In this document: in pieces, positions 7,382 through 17,742 of the stretch
Layout: each line of letters begins with the position of its first letter
Position numbering within the stretch: the first letter of the stretch is position 1
Origin: Pedobacter borealis DSM 19626
GTDB taxonomy: Bacteria; Bacteroidota; Bacteroidia; Sphingobacteriales; Sphingobacteriaceae
Assembly: GCF_000708285.2 (NCBI RefSeq)
Contig: NZ_JAUG01000045.1
Coordinates: forward strand, 1 to 37,293
Reading direction: 5' to 3'
Length of the DNA stretch: 37,293 nucleotides
The notes under the pieces: model-generated
What the model was told of the DNA's origin: nothing
The model's database searches: none
The model's input: the letters and a program-made list of their open reading frames with translations, nothing else
Made by a program: the position numbers and the translations under genes

Positions 7382-10300
7382 TTTCCGTTCAGGTTAAATT
7401 CTATAAGTTGATGGATAGGCAATTCCAATACAAATATATTAAAATCATGGTCATTAAAATCTAAATAAAGCGCTCCGCTATGCAGTTGAGCAAGCGATTT
7501 TGAAATCGATAAACCTATTCCGGTTCCTGCCTTAATTTCTGTTTCTTTGCCTCTAAAAAAAGGTTCAAATATCTTGTCCTTAATTTCAATTGGGATGCGA
7601 TGTCCATCGTTTTTTACCACCACAGCAAACTTATCGCCTTCCTGCAATGATAAATTGATCTGTACCATGTTTTTTCCGTACTTAATGGCATTGTCTGCCA
7701 AATTGCTGATCATTTTGTAAAAGGCCTCTACGTCGATATAGGCAAGGAGCTTTTTCTCAGGTAAATGAAGGTTATACTTCATCTCATGCTGTTCTGCAGC
7801 AGGTTGAAACTGAAGAAATACGTCTTTTAGGATTTCTGAAATATCGGCTTTTACGAAATTTAATGAAAATTCGCTGGTTTCGGTTTTTCTGAAATCCAGT
7901 AACTGATTGGTCAATTTGAGCAACCTATCGGTGTTTCGCTCCATAATCCGTAAATTCTTTCCTATCGCGGGTACGGCATCGGCTTGTTTAATCAGTTTCT
8001 CCATCGGGCCGATAATCAGTGTAAGGGGTGTTCTGATTTCGTGAGCAACATTGGTAAAGAATTCGATTTTCGCCTGATACACTTCTTTTTGTTTTTCATG
8101 CTCAAAAACTTCCATCCGCCTGCTGTTTTTTAACGCGATTTTTCGGTGATAGCTTCGTACCAGAAAGAAGATAATTCCACCTGCCGCGATCAGATAGAGC
8201 AGATACGCCACCGGGCTAAGGTAAAAAGGAGGACGGATTTTGATCAGTAACTTCGCGTTTTTGGTGCTCCAGGTACTACTTCCTTCAACCAGTGCTTTCA
8301 CTTCAAAAATATAATTCCCAGGGGCAAGTTTGGTAAAATAAACCTTCCTGTTGGTTTTTAAATATTCCCAGTTTTTATAAAGCCCTGTCATTTTATAGGC
8401 ATACTCTGTCATTTCGGGCGAGAGATAGCTTAATGCCGCAAAATCGATACTAAAAGAAGATTGGTTGTAGTTAAGTTCGATGGTATCGGCATAAACGATC
8501 GATTGATCAGAAACAGAATCTGCCCCATTTAAACCTATTTCTAAGCTGTTGATCTGAAATCCGGTTAAAAATACAGGGGTTTCGTATGATGTTGCTTTTA
8601 AGTTGGCCGGATTGAAGCTGACCAGCCCTTTTACACTTCCAAAATAGGTTCGGCCATCCTCATCCTGATAGGCAGAACTGTAGTTGAACTGATTGGTAAG
8701 TAATCCGTTGGCTTTAGTATAGGTTTTGTTTAAACCCGTGGATGGGTCAAAATGGATAAGTCCCCTGGTACTGCTAATCCAGAACTTATTTGCGTCATCT
8801 TCTTCAATGCGGAACAGGTAATTGCTCGGAAAGCCATTTTTTATGCTGTAACGCTTAAATTGATGTGTTTTCTGATCAAATCTGCAAAGTCCGCCACCGT
8901 CTGTGGTTACCCAAATCTGCTGTTTACTATCTTCAAAAACACTATTTGCGGTGTTATGACTTAAACTTTTCGCATCTGTCGGAATATATCGGTAGTTCAC
9001 ATATCCAGGTTTGGATAAGTTAAACTGAAATAAACCATCGTTAAAGCTACCTGCCCAGATATTACCCTTGCTATCTTCGATAACCGAATCGTAAAAAATA
9101 AAGGGAAGGCCGGCAACAGGTTCAAAATCATCACGCTTGCGGTTATAGCGGTAAATCCCATTAATGGTCCCAACTAAAATTTCACCAGACCGTGTTTTAC
9201 AAAAAGTAACAATAAAGTTGGTGCGTAAGGCATTTCCAACACCTGCCTGGTAATGTTTAATTACCTTTTCTGTTTTCAGGTCTAAAACATCCAGTCCGTG
9301 TTCGAAAGTGCCAACCCAGAGTTTGTCGCCATCAACCAATAAACCATGGATATTGGAATAGGCAATGCTTCCGGGTTTTCCATCCGGTAAGAAGTGTTTA
9401 AATATTCCTGTTTTTACGTCAAGTTTGTTCAGCCCCGCATCTTCCGTGCCGATCCAGAAATTTCCGTTACCATCCCTGGTAATTTCTCTTACGTCACTTC
9501 CACTGATCGAGTTTGTACCTTTTTGAGGAAAGTATTTGGTAAACAGGGAAGTATGGCTCGAATAGTAGTTTACGCCGCCAAAATAGGTGCCCGTCCAAAC
9601 GCCTCCTTCGCGGTCAAGACAGATGGTGTAAACGGCATTATCGCTTAAAGAATAATCATTATTGTACTGTTTTTTGATATGGATAATCGCTCCATTTTCG
9701 TCATTGTAAATGTAAATGCCCGATTCGGTAGCAATCCAAAACTCATGAGGGCCTGTTTTTTTGATATCCCGTACAAAGATTGGTGTTTGGTCGTCGTTTA
9801 ACCGGAGTATATTTTTCGATGATAAAGTAACCGGATTAAAGAGCTTGACCCCCTGATTGGTGGTGCCGACCAATAAATTTCCATTTTCGGTTTCTGCAAT
9901 TCTGGATACCCAGCCGTATTCTATTTTTGCATTTTTACCGTTGATGTTAAAGCGCTGAAAATTATTCGCTTTGGCATTGTATTTTTCCAGCGTTCCCCTT
10001 CCGGTACTGATCCAGACGCTGCCATCTTTTAAAACCGTTACCATTGAGGCATCGAAAGGTGCATTATGGGTAAAAGCCTGTACCTTCTTGGTACGCTTTT
10101 GATATAGGTATATTTTGAATGAAGATAAGATCCATAAATTTCCATACTGATCGCTGGCCAGATCTATAATCCGCATCCCTTTGGTTTCTTTGATGATGCT
10201 GAAGCTTTCTTTTGCCGGATTATATTGGTACACGCCACTGTTGGTACCTACCCAAAGTGTTTGCTCCCGATCGTGGTGAAGTGCATAGATTAAATCGTTG

Positions 10301-10536
10301 CCTAAACTGCCAGCCTGGTCTGGGTCGTGGCGATAGGTTTTAAATGAATAACCATCAAACCTGTTTAAGCCATCTTTTGTGCCAAACCACATAAAACCGT
10401 TTCCATCCTGCACACTACAAAAGGCTGTATTGTTAGAAAGTCCGTTTTCTACCTGGTAATGCCTGAAATAATAAGGTTGCCCCCACAGCAGGTGGGCCGA
10501 AAACAACAGGCATAAAAGGATAAAGAGTTTTTTCAA
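7366..10536 (-). CDS. Two-component sensor histidine kinase with Reg_prop/Y_Y_Y sensor (HTCS-like, sensor half)
   Basis: 1056 residues. Signal peptide 1-19 (cleaved near LLWGQ). A long periplasmic beta-propeller made of Reg_prop repeats occupies about 25-690 (recurring W-G-T-x-x-G-L-x-x-F/Y units). Y_Y_Y domain about 690-765, membrane helix about 771-795. HisKA phospho-acceptor His832 in NVAHEIRTPL; HATPase_c with N box (LADNAIKYG) and G box (GTGIGLSISKSLAQLH). In such proteins the propeller dimer binds oligosaccharides of the cognate glycan. The usual receiver and AraC domains follow in a separate overlapping gene, not in the same chain. Divergent from SusC across a 1.1-kb spacer. Confidence 0.95.
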   Translation of the reverse strand: MKKLFILLCLLFSAHLLWGQPYYFRHYQVENGLSNNTAFCSVQDGNGFMWFGTKDGLNRFDGYSFKTYRHDPDQAGSLGNDLIYALHHDREQTLWVGTNSGVYQYNPAKESFSIIKETKGMRIIDLASDQYGNLWILSSFKIYLYQKRTKKVQAFTHNAPFDASMVTVLKDGSVWISTGRGTLEKYNAKANNFQRFNINGKNAKIEYGWVSRIAETENGNLLVGTTNQGVKLFNPVTLSSKNILRLNDDQTPIFVRDIKKTGPHEFWIATESGIYIYNDENGAIIHIKKQYNNDYSLSDNAVYTICLDREGGVWTGTYFGGVNYYSSHTSLFTKYFPQKGTNSISGSDVREITRDGNGNFWIGTEDAGLNKLDVKTGIFKHFLPDGKPGSIAYSNIHGLLVDGDKLWVGTFEHGLDVLDLKTEKVIKHYQAGVGNALRTNFIVTFCKTRSGEILVGTINGIYRYNRKRDDFEPVAGLPFIFYDSVIEDSKGNIWAGSFNDGLFQFNLSKPGYVNYRYIPTDAKSLSHNTANSVFEDSKQQIWVTTDGGGLCRFDQKTHQFKRYSIKNGFPSNYLFRIEEDDANKFWISSTRGLIHFDPSTGLNKTYTKANGLLTNQFNYSSAYQDEDGRTYFGSVKGLVSFNPANLKATSYETPVFLTGFQINSLEIGLNGADSVSDQSIVYADTIELNYNQSSFSIDFAALSYLSPEMTEYAYKMTGLYKNWEYLKTNRKVYFTKLAPGNYIFEVKALVEGSSTWSTKNAKLLIKIRPPFYLSPVAYLLYLIAAGGIIFFLVRSYHRKIALKNSRRMEVFEHEKQKEVYQAKIEFFTNVAHEIRTPLTLIIGPMEKLIKQADAVPAIGKNLRIMERNTDRLLKLTNQLLDFRKTETSEFSLNFVKADISEILKDVFLQFQPAAEQHEMKYNLHLPEKKLLAYIDVEAFYKMISNLADNAIKYGKNMVQINLSLQEGDKFAVVVKNDGHRIPIEIKDKIFEPFFRGKETEIKAGTGIGLSISKSLAQLHSGALYLDFNDHDFNIFVLELPIHQLIEFNLNGKWKKL

Positions 10537-11163
10537 GATATCTTGGTCAGCTGCATCAAATATATTAAAGAAATGCTTTGCTTTCAGGCTAAATTGAATT
10601 TGAGCGGATAAGTAGAAAGATTGAGACAGATTCCATTTTTATTTGGTAAAGCCTTAATGGTTTAAGGAACTCAGTTTTTATGACCTGAAAACTGTCAACT
10701 GCTAATTGCAGGCTAATTTGGGCGTTACCTAAGCTGCGCAAAGGTCGGGCTTTTCAGGGCTGCGCTTCGCTCCGGTACCGATGAAGGATCGGTACTGAAC
10801 CCTTACAATCCCTAACGCAAAACCCGGCGTAAAAAATCTGCAAAGTCTGATTTCAATAGCACTACAGGCCTGCGTTAAATAAACCTGATAAAACGTAAAG
10901 CCCGGAACCCGATTTTTTCTATCGGGAGAGGACTTGGAGTGATAGCAGGGCTTCCCTAACCGAAATGTGCCAGCCCCATCGTTTCCAAAAAAACTGTTGC
11001 TTAAGATCCTGAGCTAAATTCAGGATGACGCCCGCAGGGAGGAGTCGCCACTGCAAGATTGCTTACTCGAAAGGTTGATTCCATAGAAAGGTCGTCATAC
11101 TGAACTCGTTTTACAAGTAGAAATATTATTTTCAATTGTCTTGTAGCTACTATGTGGTCAGTA

Positions 11164-11216
11164 TCTATCATGCTAGTCTGTTATTATTAATACGCTGAGG
11201 TGGACTCAGCATGACG
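11164..11216. repeat. 53-bp dispersed hairpin repeat, copy 1
   Basis: Starts TCTATCATGCTAG and ends with stem GCTGAG/CTCAGC plus ATGACG. It aligns without gaps to 11406-11458, whose stem is CCTGAG/CTCAGG: one base pair changed on both sides. Confidence 0.6.
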
Positions 11217-11405
11217 GAATCCAAAAATCGGTTCTCATTCCCGCGCAGGCGGGAACCACGAAGTGCTCAGCGAAGCTAATCTTAATGCGCTTGCATTACG
11301 ATTATTCATAAGTTTTCCTTTTTTCAGAGGCATTCATGAGCAATCCTTGGTTTCCAATCAAGTTGGGAATGACGATTCCACGCTGTATATCAACTTGTTT
11401 CTTAA

Positions 11406-11458
11406 TCTATCATGCTAATCCGTTGCCATTAAGATCCTGAGCTGAACTCAGGATGACG
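11406..11458. repeat. 53-bp dispersed hairpin repeat, copy 2
   Basis: Same length and layout as 11164-11216. A third, shorter relative (stem GATCCTGAG, end ATGACG) lies at 11005-11030, and a related hairpin lies at 37215-37240. Confidence 0.6.
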
Positions 11459-11650
11459 CATTGAGCGGCATTTTCCGTGTTTCTGAGTCTCCGTGGCTAA
11501 ACAGACTCCTTAAACACAGATCGAGACAAAATGAAGAAAGATTGATACAAATGCGTATCCCTCTGAAAAGCTAAAAACCGAATCTTTGGATAAGAATTAA
11601 ATAGAACTAAATCCATTTAGCTCTTTAACTAACCAAATCCCTAACCTAAT

Positions 11651-14600
11651 ATGAAAAGAAGTTTATTCTCTTATGGTGGCTTTGTCTGCCTGGATTGGTA
11701 TCCACTTCAAAAAATGTTTTTGAAACGCAAAGTCCTCTCCGCTATTTTTACTTCCATCACCTTAATCTTACTTTCCTTTCAGCTCAGTGCCCAGGAGCAA
11801 ACAGCTGTTACCGGAACAGTAACTGATGAAAAGGGCGAAACGGTTGTTGGCGCCAGTATTAAAGTTAAGGGTACTAACACAGGCGTGACTACCGATGGCA
11901 ATGGAAAATTCAAAATTCAGGTAAGCGATAAAAATGCTACCCTGATCTTTATTTATGTGGGATATGCCAATCAGGAAGTTGCATTGGCTGGCCGTACGCA
12001 AATTAATGTTAGCCTTAAGCCATCTAACAACGATCTGTCAGAGGTTATTGTGGTGGGCTACAACACACAGAAAAAGGAAGCCATTACGGGCGCCATTTCA
12101 TCAATCAGCAGCAAAGATCTCGAAAAAGTGCACGGCGGTTCTACAGTAAGTACAGGCTTGGCCGGAAAGCTGCCAGGTGTATCTTTCAGGATGCCTGACG
12201 GAAGACCTGGTGCGAGCGCCAATATCCAGATCCGTAACATGGGTAACCCGCTTTATGTTATCGATGGTATTCAACAGGATGCTGGCCAGTTCAATAATAT
12301 TTCACCTAACGATATCGAAAGTATCAGTGTGCTTAAAGATGCGTCGGCTGCTATTTATGGTAGCAGGGCATCAAATGGTGTAATTTTGGTAACCACAAAA
12401 AGAGGAAAAAACAGTACCCGCAATACCTTTAGTGTTGATGCTTACACGGGCTGGCAGAACTGGGTACGTTTTCCAGAAACGACCAATGCTTACCAATGGA
12501 AAGTGGGACAGGCTACTGCAGAAATGAACCAGAACGGCGCAACGAGTATTACCCAGGCCGAACTGGATAAATGGAAAGCAGGAACAGAATATGGCTACCA
12601 AAGCCAGAACTGGAAAGACATTATCATTGCACCTAACGCACCCCAAACTTCAGTAAACCTAAGTGCTTCGGGTGGAAGTGACCGGGTAAACTATTACTTT
12701 TCTGCTACCCGTTTAGATCAGAAGGGCGTATATGGAACGGCAAGGGAATTCGATTTTAACCGGACCAATATCCAGAGTAACATCGAAGCTAAAATAACCG
12801 ACCGCTTTAAGGTGGGTATGCTCATCAATGGCCGTATCGAGAGCCGCGACCAGCCAGGCGTACCGGGGGGAGATGATTACTGGGCTGCCCGTTTTGCCTT
12901 ATTGAGAAACAGGCCTACCGAACAGGCTTATGCCAATGGTAATCCAAATTACCCGAACGATATCGGGCACAATACCGAGCAGTTCGCTGTGCAAAGTAAA
13001 GCTTTAACCGGCTACTGGAAATCAGACTGGAGAGTTTTACAGACCAATTTATCAGCCTCTTACGAAACGCCGATCAAAGGTTTGGAAATAAAAGGTTTAT
13101 ATTCTTATTATATCGCCGATAACGTAATCAATGGGCACGAGTACACTTACAATGTATACACCTATAATCCAGAAACGGGTATTTATGAAGAAAAAGTAGG
13201 CAGTTCAAATCCATATAGAGAGCGTAGAAATGAAAAAGTATACACGAATACCTATCAGCTTCAGGCTAATTATAACCGCACTTTTGGCAAACATACCGTT
13301 GGTGGAGTATTGGTAGCCGAGCGTTTAGACCGTTTTAGAACTTATACCTTTCAGCACGCTGTACCACAAACTAATATTTTACCGGTGCTTCAGTTTGCCG
13401 ATATGGACGGGCAGGATTTTGCTGATATACAAGAAGAACAGGCCCGTATCGGTTACGTGGGTAGGTTAAATTACAACTACGACAATAAATATTACCTGGA
13501 GCTTTCCGGTCGTAGAGATGCCTCTTGGAAGTTTGCACCAGATAGGCGTGTTGGTTATTTCCCTTCGGCATCAATTGGATGGAGAATTACCCAAGAGAAA
13601 TTTATGAAATCGCTTTTGGGCGAAAGCAATATCTTAAATGATCTGAAGCTCCGTGCTTCTTATGGTGTATTGGGTGATGATGATGTGGGTATCGATCCTT
13701 TTGCATATATCCCAGGCTATAACTACAACCAGGGCAGCGTGATATTGGATGGAAAAAACATCACCACTTCGAGGGATAAAGGTCCTATTATCAATAACCT
13801 GAGCTGGTTTAAAAGCAAAATTACCGATATCGGTCTGGATTTTACGATGTTCGGCAGTAAACTTTCTGGAACTGCAGATTATTTTTATAGAAAACGTTCT
13901 GGTTTACCGGCCATCAAAAACGATGTAATTGTACCTATTGAACTGGGGTACCCTTTAAATGTTGAAAACCTGGAGAGTGATGCACAGTTTGGAGGAGAAT
14001 TCTCTTTAAACTACAGAGATAAAATCGGTGAGTTTAACTACAATGTTGGCGGAAACATTTCCATTAGCAGAAAGAAACTTTTAGAAAGGTATAAACCACG
14101 TTTTGGTAACTCCTGGGAGAATTATAGAAGTAATGGTACCGATAGATACGCCGATATTTTTTGGGGTTACGAAGTAACCGGTCAGTTTCAGAGTATCGAT
14201 GAAATTAATAATTACAAAGTTAACATCGATGGAAAAGGAAACCGCTCTTTATTGCCCGGCGATTTAATTTACAAAGATCAGAATGGCGATGGGATTATTG
14301 ATGGGTTAGACGAAAGGCCGATTGGTTATACCACGGCGGGGCAGCCAAACGTCGGCTTTGGTTTCACCATCGGTGGCTCTTATAAGAACTTCGATTTCAC
14401 TGCAGATTTTTCTGGTGGTGCCATGTATTCCTGGAACCAGAACTGGGAGCAGCGCTGGGCATTCCAGAACGGAGGTGCTTTGCTGCAGAATTTTGCTGAT
14501 GACAGTTGGCACCGCACTAATCTTTACGACCTGAACAGTCCATGGGTGGCCGGTAAATATCCTGCAATCCGTTTTAATGACCGCGACCATAGTAACAATA

Positions 14601-14854
14601 CCAGAAACTCTACTTTCTGGTTGCACAATGTTAGGTACCTAAGGGCACGTACACTTGAAATTGGTTATACCTTGCCAAAAAGATGGGCAGAAAAAATCAA
14701 GATCCAGAATGCAAGGGTATATGTAAACGGGTACAACCTGTTCTCTATCGATAACCTGAAAGATTATGGTGTAGATCCTGAAATTGCCGACGATAATGGA
14801 TTGCAGTATCCACAGAACAAATTCTTTAATATCGGCCTTAAACTAACGCTGTAA
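11651..14854 (+). CDS. SusC/RagA-family TonB-linked outer membrane transporter
   Basis: 1067 residues. N-terminal signal peptide ending SAQ at about 48, CarboxypepD_reg-like domain about 52-135 (VTGTVTDEKGE...), plug domain about 140-245 (VIDGIQQD, ISVLKDASAAIYGSRASNGVILVTT), then a beta-barrel ending in the expected aromatic/hydrophobic C-terminus (FNIGLKLTL). It imports oligosaccharides across the outer membrane with its SusD lid. The long start gives 21 unusual residues before MFLKRKVLSA; Met22 (11714) starts an ideal signal peptide and is a credible alternative. First gene of the operon, 1 bp before SusD. Confidence 0.97.
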   Translation: MKRSLFSYGGFVCLDWYPLQKMFLKRKVLSAIFTSITLILLSFQLSAQEQTAVTGTVTDEKGETVVGASIKVKGTNTGVTTDGNGKFKIQVSDKNATLIFIYVGYANQEVALAGRTQINVSLKPSNNDLSEVIVVGYNTQKKEAITGAISSISSKDLEKVHGGSTVSTGLAGKLPGVSFRMPDGRPGASANIQIRNMGNPLYVIDGIQQDAGQFNNISPNDIESISVLKDASAAIYGSRASNGVILVTTKRGKNSTRNTFSVDAYTGWQNWVRFPETTNAYQWKVGQATAEMNQNGATSITQAELDKWKAGTEYGYQSQNWKDIIIAPNAPQTSVNLSASGGSDRVNYYFSATRLDQKGVYGTAREFDFNRTNIQSNIEAKITDRFKVGMLINGRIESRDQPGVPGGDDYWAARFALLRNRPTEQAYANGNPNYPNDIGHNTEQFAVQSKALTGYWKSDWRVLQTNLSASYETPIKGLEIKGLYSYYIADNVINGHEYTYNVYTYNPETGIYEEKVGSSNPYRERRNEKVYTNTYQLQANYNRTFGKHTVGGVLVAERLDRFRTYTFQHAVPQTNILPVLQFADMDGQDFADIQEEQARIGYVGRLNYNYDNKYYLELSGRRDASWKFAPDRRVGYFPSASIGWRITQEKFMKSLLGESNILNDLKLRASYGVLGDDDVGIDPFAYIPGYNYNQGSVILDGKNITTSRDKGPIINNLSWFKSKITDIGLDFTMFGSKLSGTADYFYRKRSGLPAIKNDVIVPIELGYPLNVENLESDAQFGGEFSLNYRDKIGEFNYNVGGNISISRKKLLERYKPRFGNSWENYRSNGTDRYADIFWGYEVTGQFQSIDEINNYKVNIDGKGNRSLLPGDLIYKDQNGDGIIDGLDERPIGYTTAGQPNVGFGFTIGGSYKNFDFTADFSGGAMYSWNQNWEQRWAFQNGGALLQNFADDSWHRTNLYDLNSPWVAGKYPAIRFNDRDHSNNTRNSTFWLHNVRYLRARTLEIGYTLPKRWAEKIKIQNARVYVNGYNLFSIDNLKDYGVDPEIADDNGLQYPQNKFFNIGLKLTL

Positions 14855-14855
14855 C

Positions 14856-16778
14856 ATGAAAAAGACTAATCAAATGAAAAAATATATATACGCATTTGCT
14901 GCCATTGCATGTTTAAGTTTTGCGCAGTCGTGTAAAAAAGATTCGGAGTTTTTAGATAAACAGCCAACCAGTACCCTGCCCATTGATGCAGTATGGAAAG
15001 ACCCCAACCTGGTGCTTACTGTTGTTGGCGATCTTTATGACCGTTACCCGGATTATCAGACCATTGAAGCATGGTGGGCTTTTACCGATTTTGATGAGGG
15101 TTTTGCCTCAGCCAGTGGTGATTATGGTCGCCACCAGAATTTAGAATACGGATACGATGCATGGAGATATTGGGATATGGGCGTTTACAGGCTGGTGAAC
15201 GACCTGAATCTGTTTATTAAACGTGGGCAAGAAGCGACCGCTTTAAAAGCCGAAGACCGCGACCGTTTTTTAGCTGAGGCGCGTTTTATCAGGGCTGGTG
15301 TTTATTTCGAGATGGTAAAAAGAATGGGCGGTGTTCCGCTGATTACTGTCCCCCTGGCTTATGATTATAGCGGAGATCCAAGTTACCTGCAATATCCAAG
15401 GGCAAAGGAATCTGAAATTTACGATTTTGTGATTGCTGAACTGGAAGCCGTTAAAACCATACTTCCTGATAATGCAACTGTACAAAGCAGGGCTACAAAA
15501 GCTGCGGCCCTGGCTATGGAATCGAGAGCTGCGCTTTATGCAGGTTCTATTGCCAAATATAGCAATGCCCAATTAACCCTTCCAGGTGGAGAGGTTGGCA
15601 TTCCTGCTGCAATGGCCAATGGTTATTTTACCAAAGCCTTAAATGCTGCTAAAGAAATTATCGATGGCGGTAAATATTCGCTTTATAAAAAGAACCCTAA
15701 TTTATCCGATAATTTTGCAGCCCTTTTTACCGATAAGGGTAGTAACCCAGAGGTGATATTTGCAAAGGATTTTAAATTGAAAACCAATAAAGCTCATGGT
15801 TTTACAATCGATAACCAACCGCGTTCTTCTGCCGAGGAAGCACAGGGCGGAAGATTGAACCCCTCATTAAATCTGGTGCAGTCTTTTGAAAAACTAGACA
15901 ATACCTATGCCTCATTAGCCTCCGTGGATGGCAGCGGAAACCCGGTTTATTATACCAATATTACCGATATTTTTGCTGGCCGCGATGCACGTTTGGCCGG
16001 TACTGTAATTCTCCCTGGAACACAGTTTAAAGGAAAAACGGTTGATATATGGGCGGGCTATCAATTGGGGAATGGCACCATTATCACAGGAGATGATTTC
16101 GGGCAGAGCAAAAAAGAGGTACTGCCAGATAATCCGGCATCGGTACAAGTGGTTGGAAGAGATGGCCCTGTTGATGGTTTAGAATTCAGCGCACAATCAG
16201 GATTTTACGTGCGTAAATATTTAGATCCGGCTACAGGTTCAGGTCAGATAGGTACCCGTAGCGATGTATGGTGGGTACGTTACCGTTATGCAGAAGTATT
16301 GTTAAATGCTGCAGAAGCCGCTTTTGAATTGGGCGATGCAGCTACTGCAGCCAATTATATTAAACCGGTAAGAGACCGTGCAGGATTAACCACAGCACTA
16401 AGTCCGGCCGATATTACCTTCGATCGTATCGTACACGAACGTAAAGTAGAATTTGCTTTTGAAGGACATCAGCTTTGGGATATGAAACGTTGGAGACTGG
16501 CTGATAAAGTATGGAACGGCAACAATATGTCGGTTGCTGATTTTACCAATGCCAGTAATATCGGTAGTGCAACACGCACCAGTACACAGGTGTTTGGCTT
16601 GTGGCCATATAAATACTATAATCCGGGCAATGCAAATCATTTAAAGTATATTTTTAAAGTGATTAAACCTAGCCGTGTAACTGCAGCGCACCGCTTCCGT
16701 ATCGGTAATTACTACTCTTCTATCGGGCAGGATGTACTTAATGGCAACCCGAAAATTATCAGAAACCCTAATCAATAA
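14856..16778 (+). CDS. SusD/RagB-family glycan-binding outer membrane lipoprotein
   Basis: 640 residues. Lipobox FAQSC with Cys26 (counting from 14856), followed by KKDSEFLDKQPTST, the classic SusD start. The body shows the TPR-like scaffold and the conserved C-terminal block (DRIVHERKVEFAFEGHQLWDMKRWR) of the RagB/SusD family. It forms the surface lid of the SusC barrel and helps capture glycans. The start at 14856 is one base after the SusC stop; Met7 (14874) gives a cleaner signal peptide and may be the true start. Slightly long for the family (usually 500-600). Confidence 0.97.
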   Translation: MKKTNQMKKYIYAFAAIACLSFAQSCKKDSEFLDKQPTSTLPIDAVWKDPNLVLTVVGDLYDRYPDYQTIEAWWAFTDFDEGFASASGDYGRHQNLEYGYDAWRYWDMGVYRLVNDLNLFIKRGQEATALKAEDRDRFLAEARFIRAGVYFEMVKRMGGVPLITVPLAYDYSGDPSYLQYPRAKESEIYDFVIAELEAVKTILPDNATVQSRATKAAALAMESRAALYAGSIAKYSNAQLTLPGGEVGIPAAMANGYFTKALNAAKEIIDGGKYSLYKKNPNLSDNFAALFTDKGSNPEVIFAKDFKLKTNKAHGFTIDNQPRSSAEEAQGGRLNPSLNLVQSFEKLDNTYASLASVDGSGNPVYYTNITDIFAGRDARLAGTVILPGTQFKGKTVDIWAGYQLGNGTIITGDDFGQSKKEVLPDNPASVQVVGRDGPVDGLEFSAQSGFYVRKYLDPATGSGQIGTRSDVWWVRYRYAEVLLNAAEAAFELGDAATAANYIKPVRDRAGLTTALSPADITFDRIVHERKVEFAFEGHQLWDMKRWRLADKVWNGNNMSVADFTNASNIGSATRTSTQVFGLWPYKYYNPGNANHLKYIFKVIKPSRVTAAHRFRIGNYYSSIGQDVLNGNPKIIRNPNQ

Positions 16779-16792
16779 TCAATTATATAGAC

Positions 16793-17494
16793 ATGAAAAA
16801 TAGATTTTATTTCATCATAGGGGCAATTATAGCTGTGTTTTTCTCCTCTTGTAAAAAGGATAATTACGAAGCACCTGCGGCCGATTTTACAGGAAGGATC
16901 GTTTATAAAGGCGAAGCAATCAATGTGCAATACGGTCAGGTAAATTTCGAACTTTGGCAGTCGGGCTTTGGCAACTACTCCGCATTAAACGTAAATGTTA
17001 GTCAGGATGGCAATTACTCCGCTAAGTTATTTGATGGGAACTACAAACTGGTTTTTTCACCAAACCAGGGACCGTTTTTGTGGAAAAAGAATGCCGCAGG
17101 TAAACAAGATACCATCGCGGTAAATATTAGCGGTAACAAGGTGATGGATATTGAAGTAATGCCTTATTACATGATCCGTGGCGCTAGTTTAACCGCAGCT
17201 TCCGGAAAAGTGAACGGATTCTGTAAATTGGAAAAAATCATCACCGATGCCAATGCAAAAGATATAGAAAGTGTATCACTGTATATCAACAAAACACAGT
17301 TTGTAGATGGAGGTAATAACATTGCGACACAACAACTTACGGGTGCAGCACTTGCCGACCTGAATAACTTAAATATGAGTGTAAGCATCCCCACAATTGT
17401 ACCGACACAAAATTATGTTTTTGCCAGGATAGGGGTCAAAATTGCAGGAGTAGATGACCTGGTTTTTACACCTGTAACCAAAATAAGTTTTTAA
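16793..17494 (+). CDS. DUF3823-type surface lipoprotein (SusE/F-position)
   Basis: 233 residues with signal peptide and lipobox FFSSC (Cys20) followed by KKDNYEAP. The N-terminal part (about 30-115, DFTGRIVYKGEAI...) is a carboxypeptidase-regulatory-like beta-sandwich, followed by a second beta-rich domain, matching DUF3823 proteins that follow susCD pairs. Probably displayed on the cell surface to bind the substrate glycan. It lies 14 bp after SusD, so co-transcribed. Binding specificity is unknown. Confidence 0.88.
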   Translation: MKNRFYFIIGAIIAVFFSSCKKDNYEAPAADFTGRIVYKGEAINVQYGQVNFELWQSGFGNYSALNVNVSQDGNYSAKLFDGNYKLVFSPNQGPFLWKKNAAGKQDTIAVNISGNKVMDIEVMPYYMIRGASLTAASGKVNGFCKLEKIITDANAKDIESVSLYINKTQFVDGGNNIATQQLTGAALADLNNLNMSVSIPTIVPTQNYVFARIGVKIAGVDDLVFTPVTKISF

Positions 17495-17533
17495 AATGGG
17501 TAGGTGTTTTAAAAGTTAAATCTAATAGAATTT

Positions 17534-17614
17534 GTCACGTTGTCCAAAGGACTCCTACGGAGAGCTTGTCGAAACGCTTTAATAATAATATTTAAAACAG
17601 TCCTTCGACAAGCG
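17534..17614. repeat. TGTCGAA-type palindromic repeat, copy a
   Basis: Positions 17534-17576 are the exact reverse complement of 32841-32883 (43 nt). The arms CTTGTCGAA and TTCGACAAG can fold back across an AT-rich loop. Confidence 0.7.
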
Positions 17615-17637
17615 ATCATTGACAGATTTCAATATAA

Positions 17638-17742
17638 GTGTCGTCATTGCGAGGAGGAACGACGAAGCAATCTTTCATGCTAGCAATTTCTGCTATAAAG
17701 ATTGCTTCGTCGGCTGAAAAAGCCTTCTCGCAATGACGACAC
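17638..17742. repeat. GCAATGACG-type long palindrome, copy a
   Basis: The outer 16-bp arms (GTGTCGTCATTGCGAG and its complement) are perfect. Inner arms CGACGAAGCAATCTT/AAGATTGCTTCGTCG are separated from them by an asymmetric segment that carries GGCTGAAA on one side only. That asymmetry fixes the orientation of the element. Confidence 0.8.

Larger units (their letters stand above)
10537..11650. other. Divergent regulatory spacer with hairpin repeats
   Basis: No gene is supported in these 1114 bp. The region holds several short hairpins: 10775-10795 (GTACCGAT/GATCGGTAC), 11005-11030, 11194-11210, 11238-11255 (TTCCCGC/GCGGGAA) and 11433-11458. Two 53-bp copies of one element (11164-11216 and 11406-11458) share TCTATCATGCTA and end in ATGACG. 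Promoters for the sensor gene and for SusC must lie at the two ends. I cannot place a convincing TTG/TAnnTTTG pair for SusC. Confidence 0.5.

Noticed and set aside
17534..17742. CRISPR array
   Set aside because: The repeats here are inverted, differ in type and are not regularly spaced; no cas genes are present in the window.
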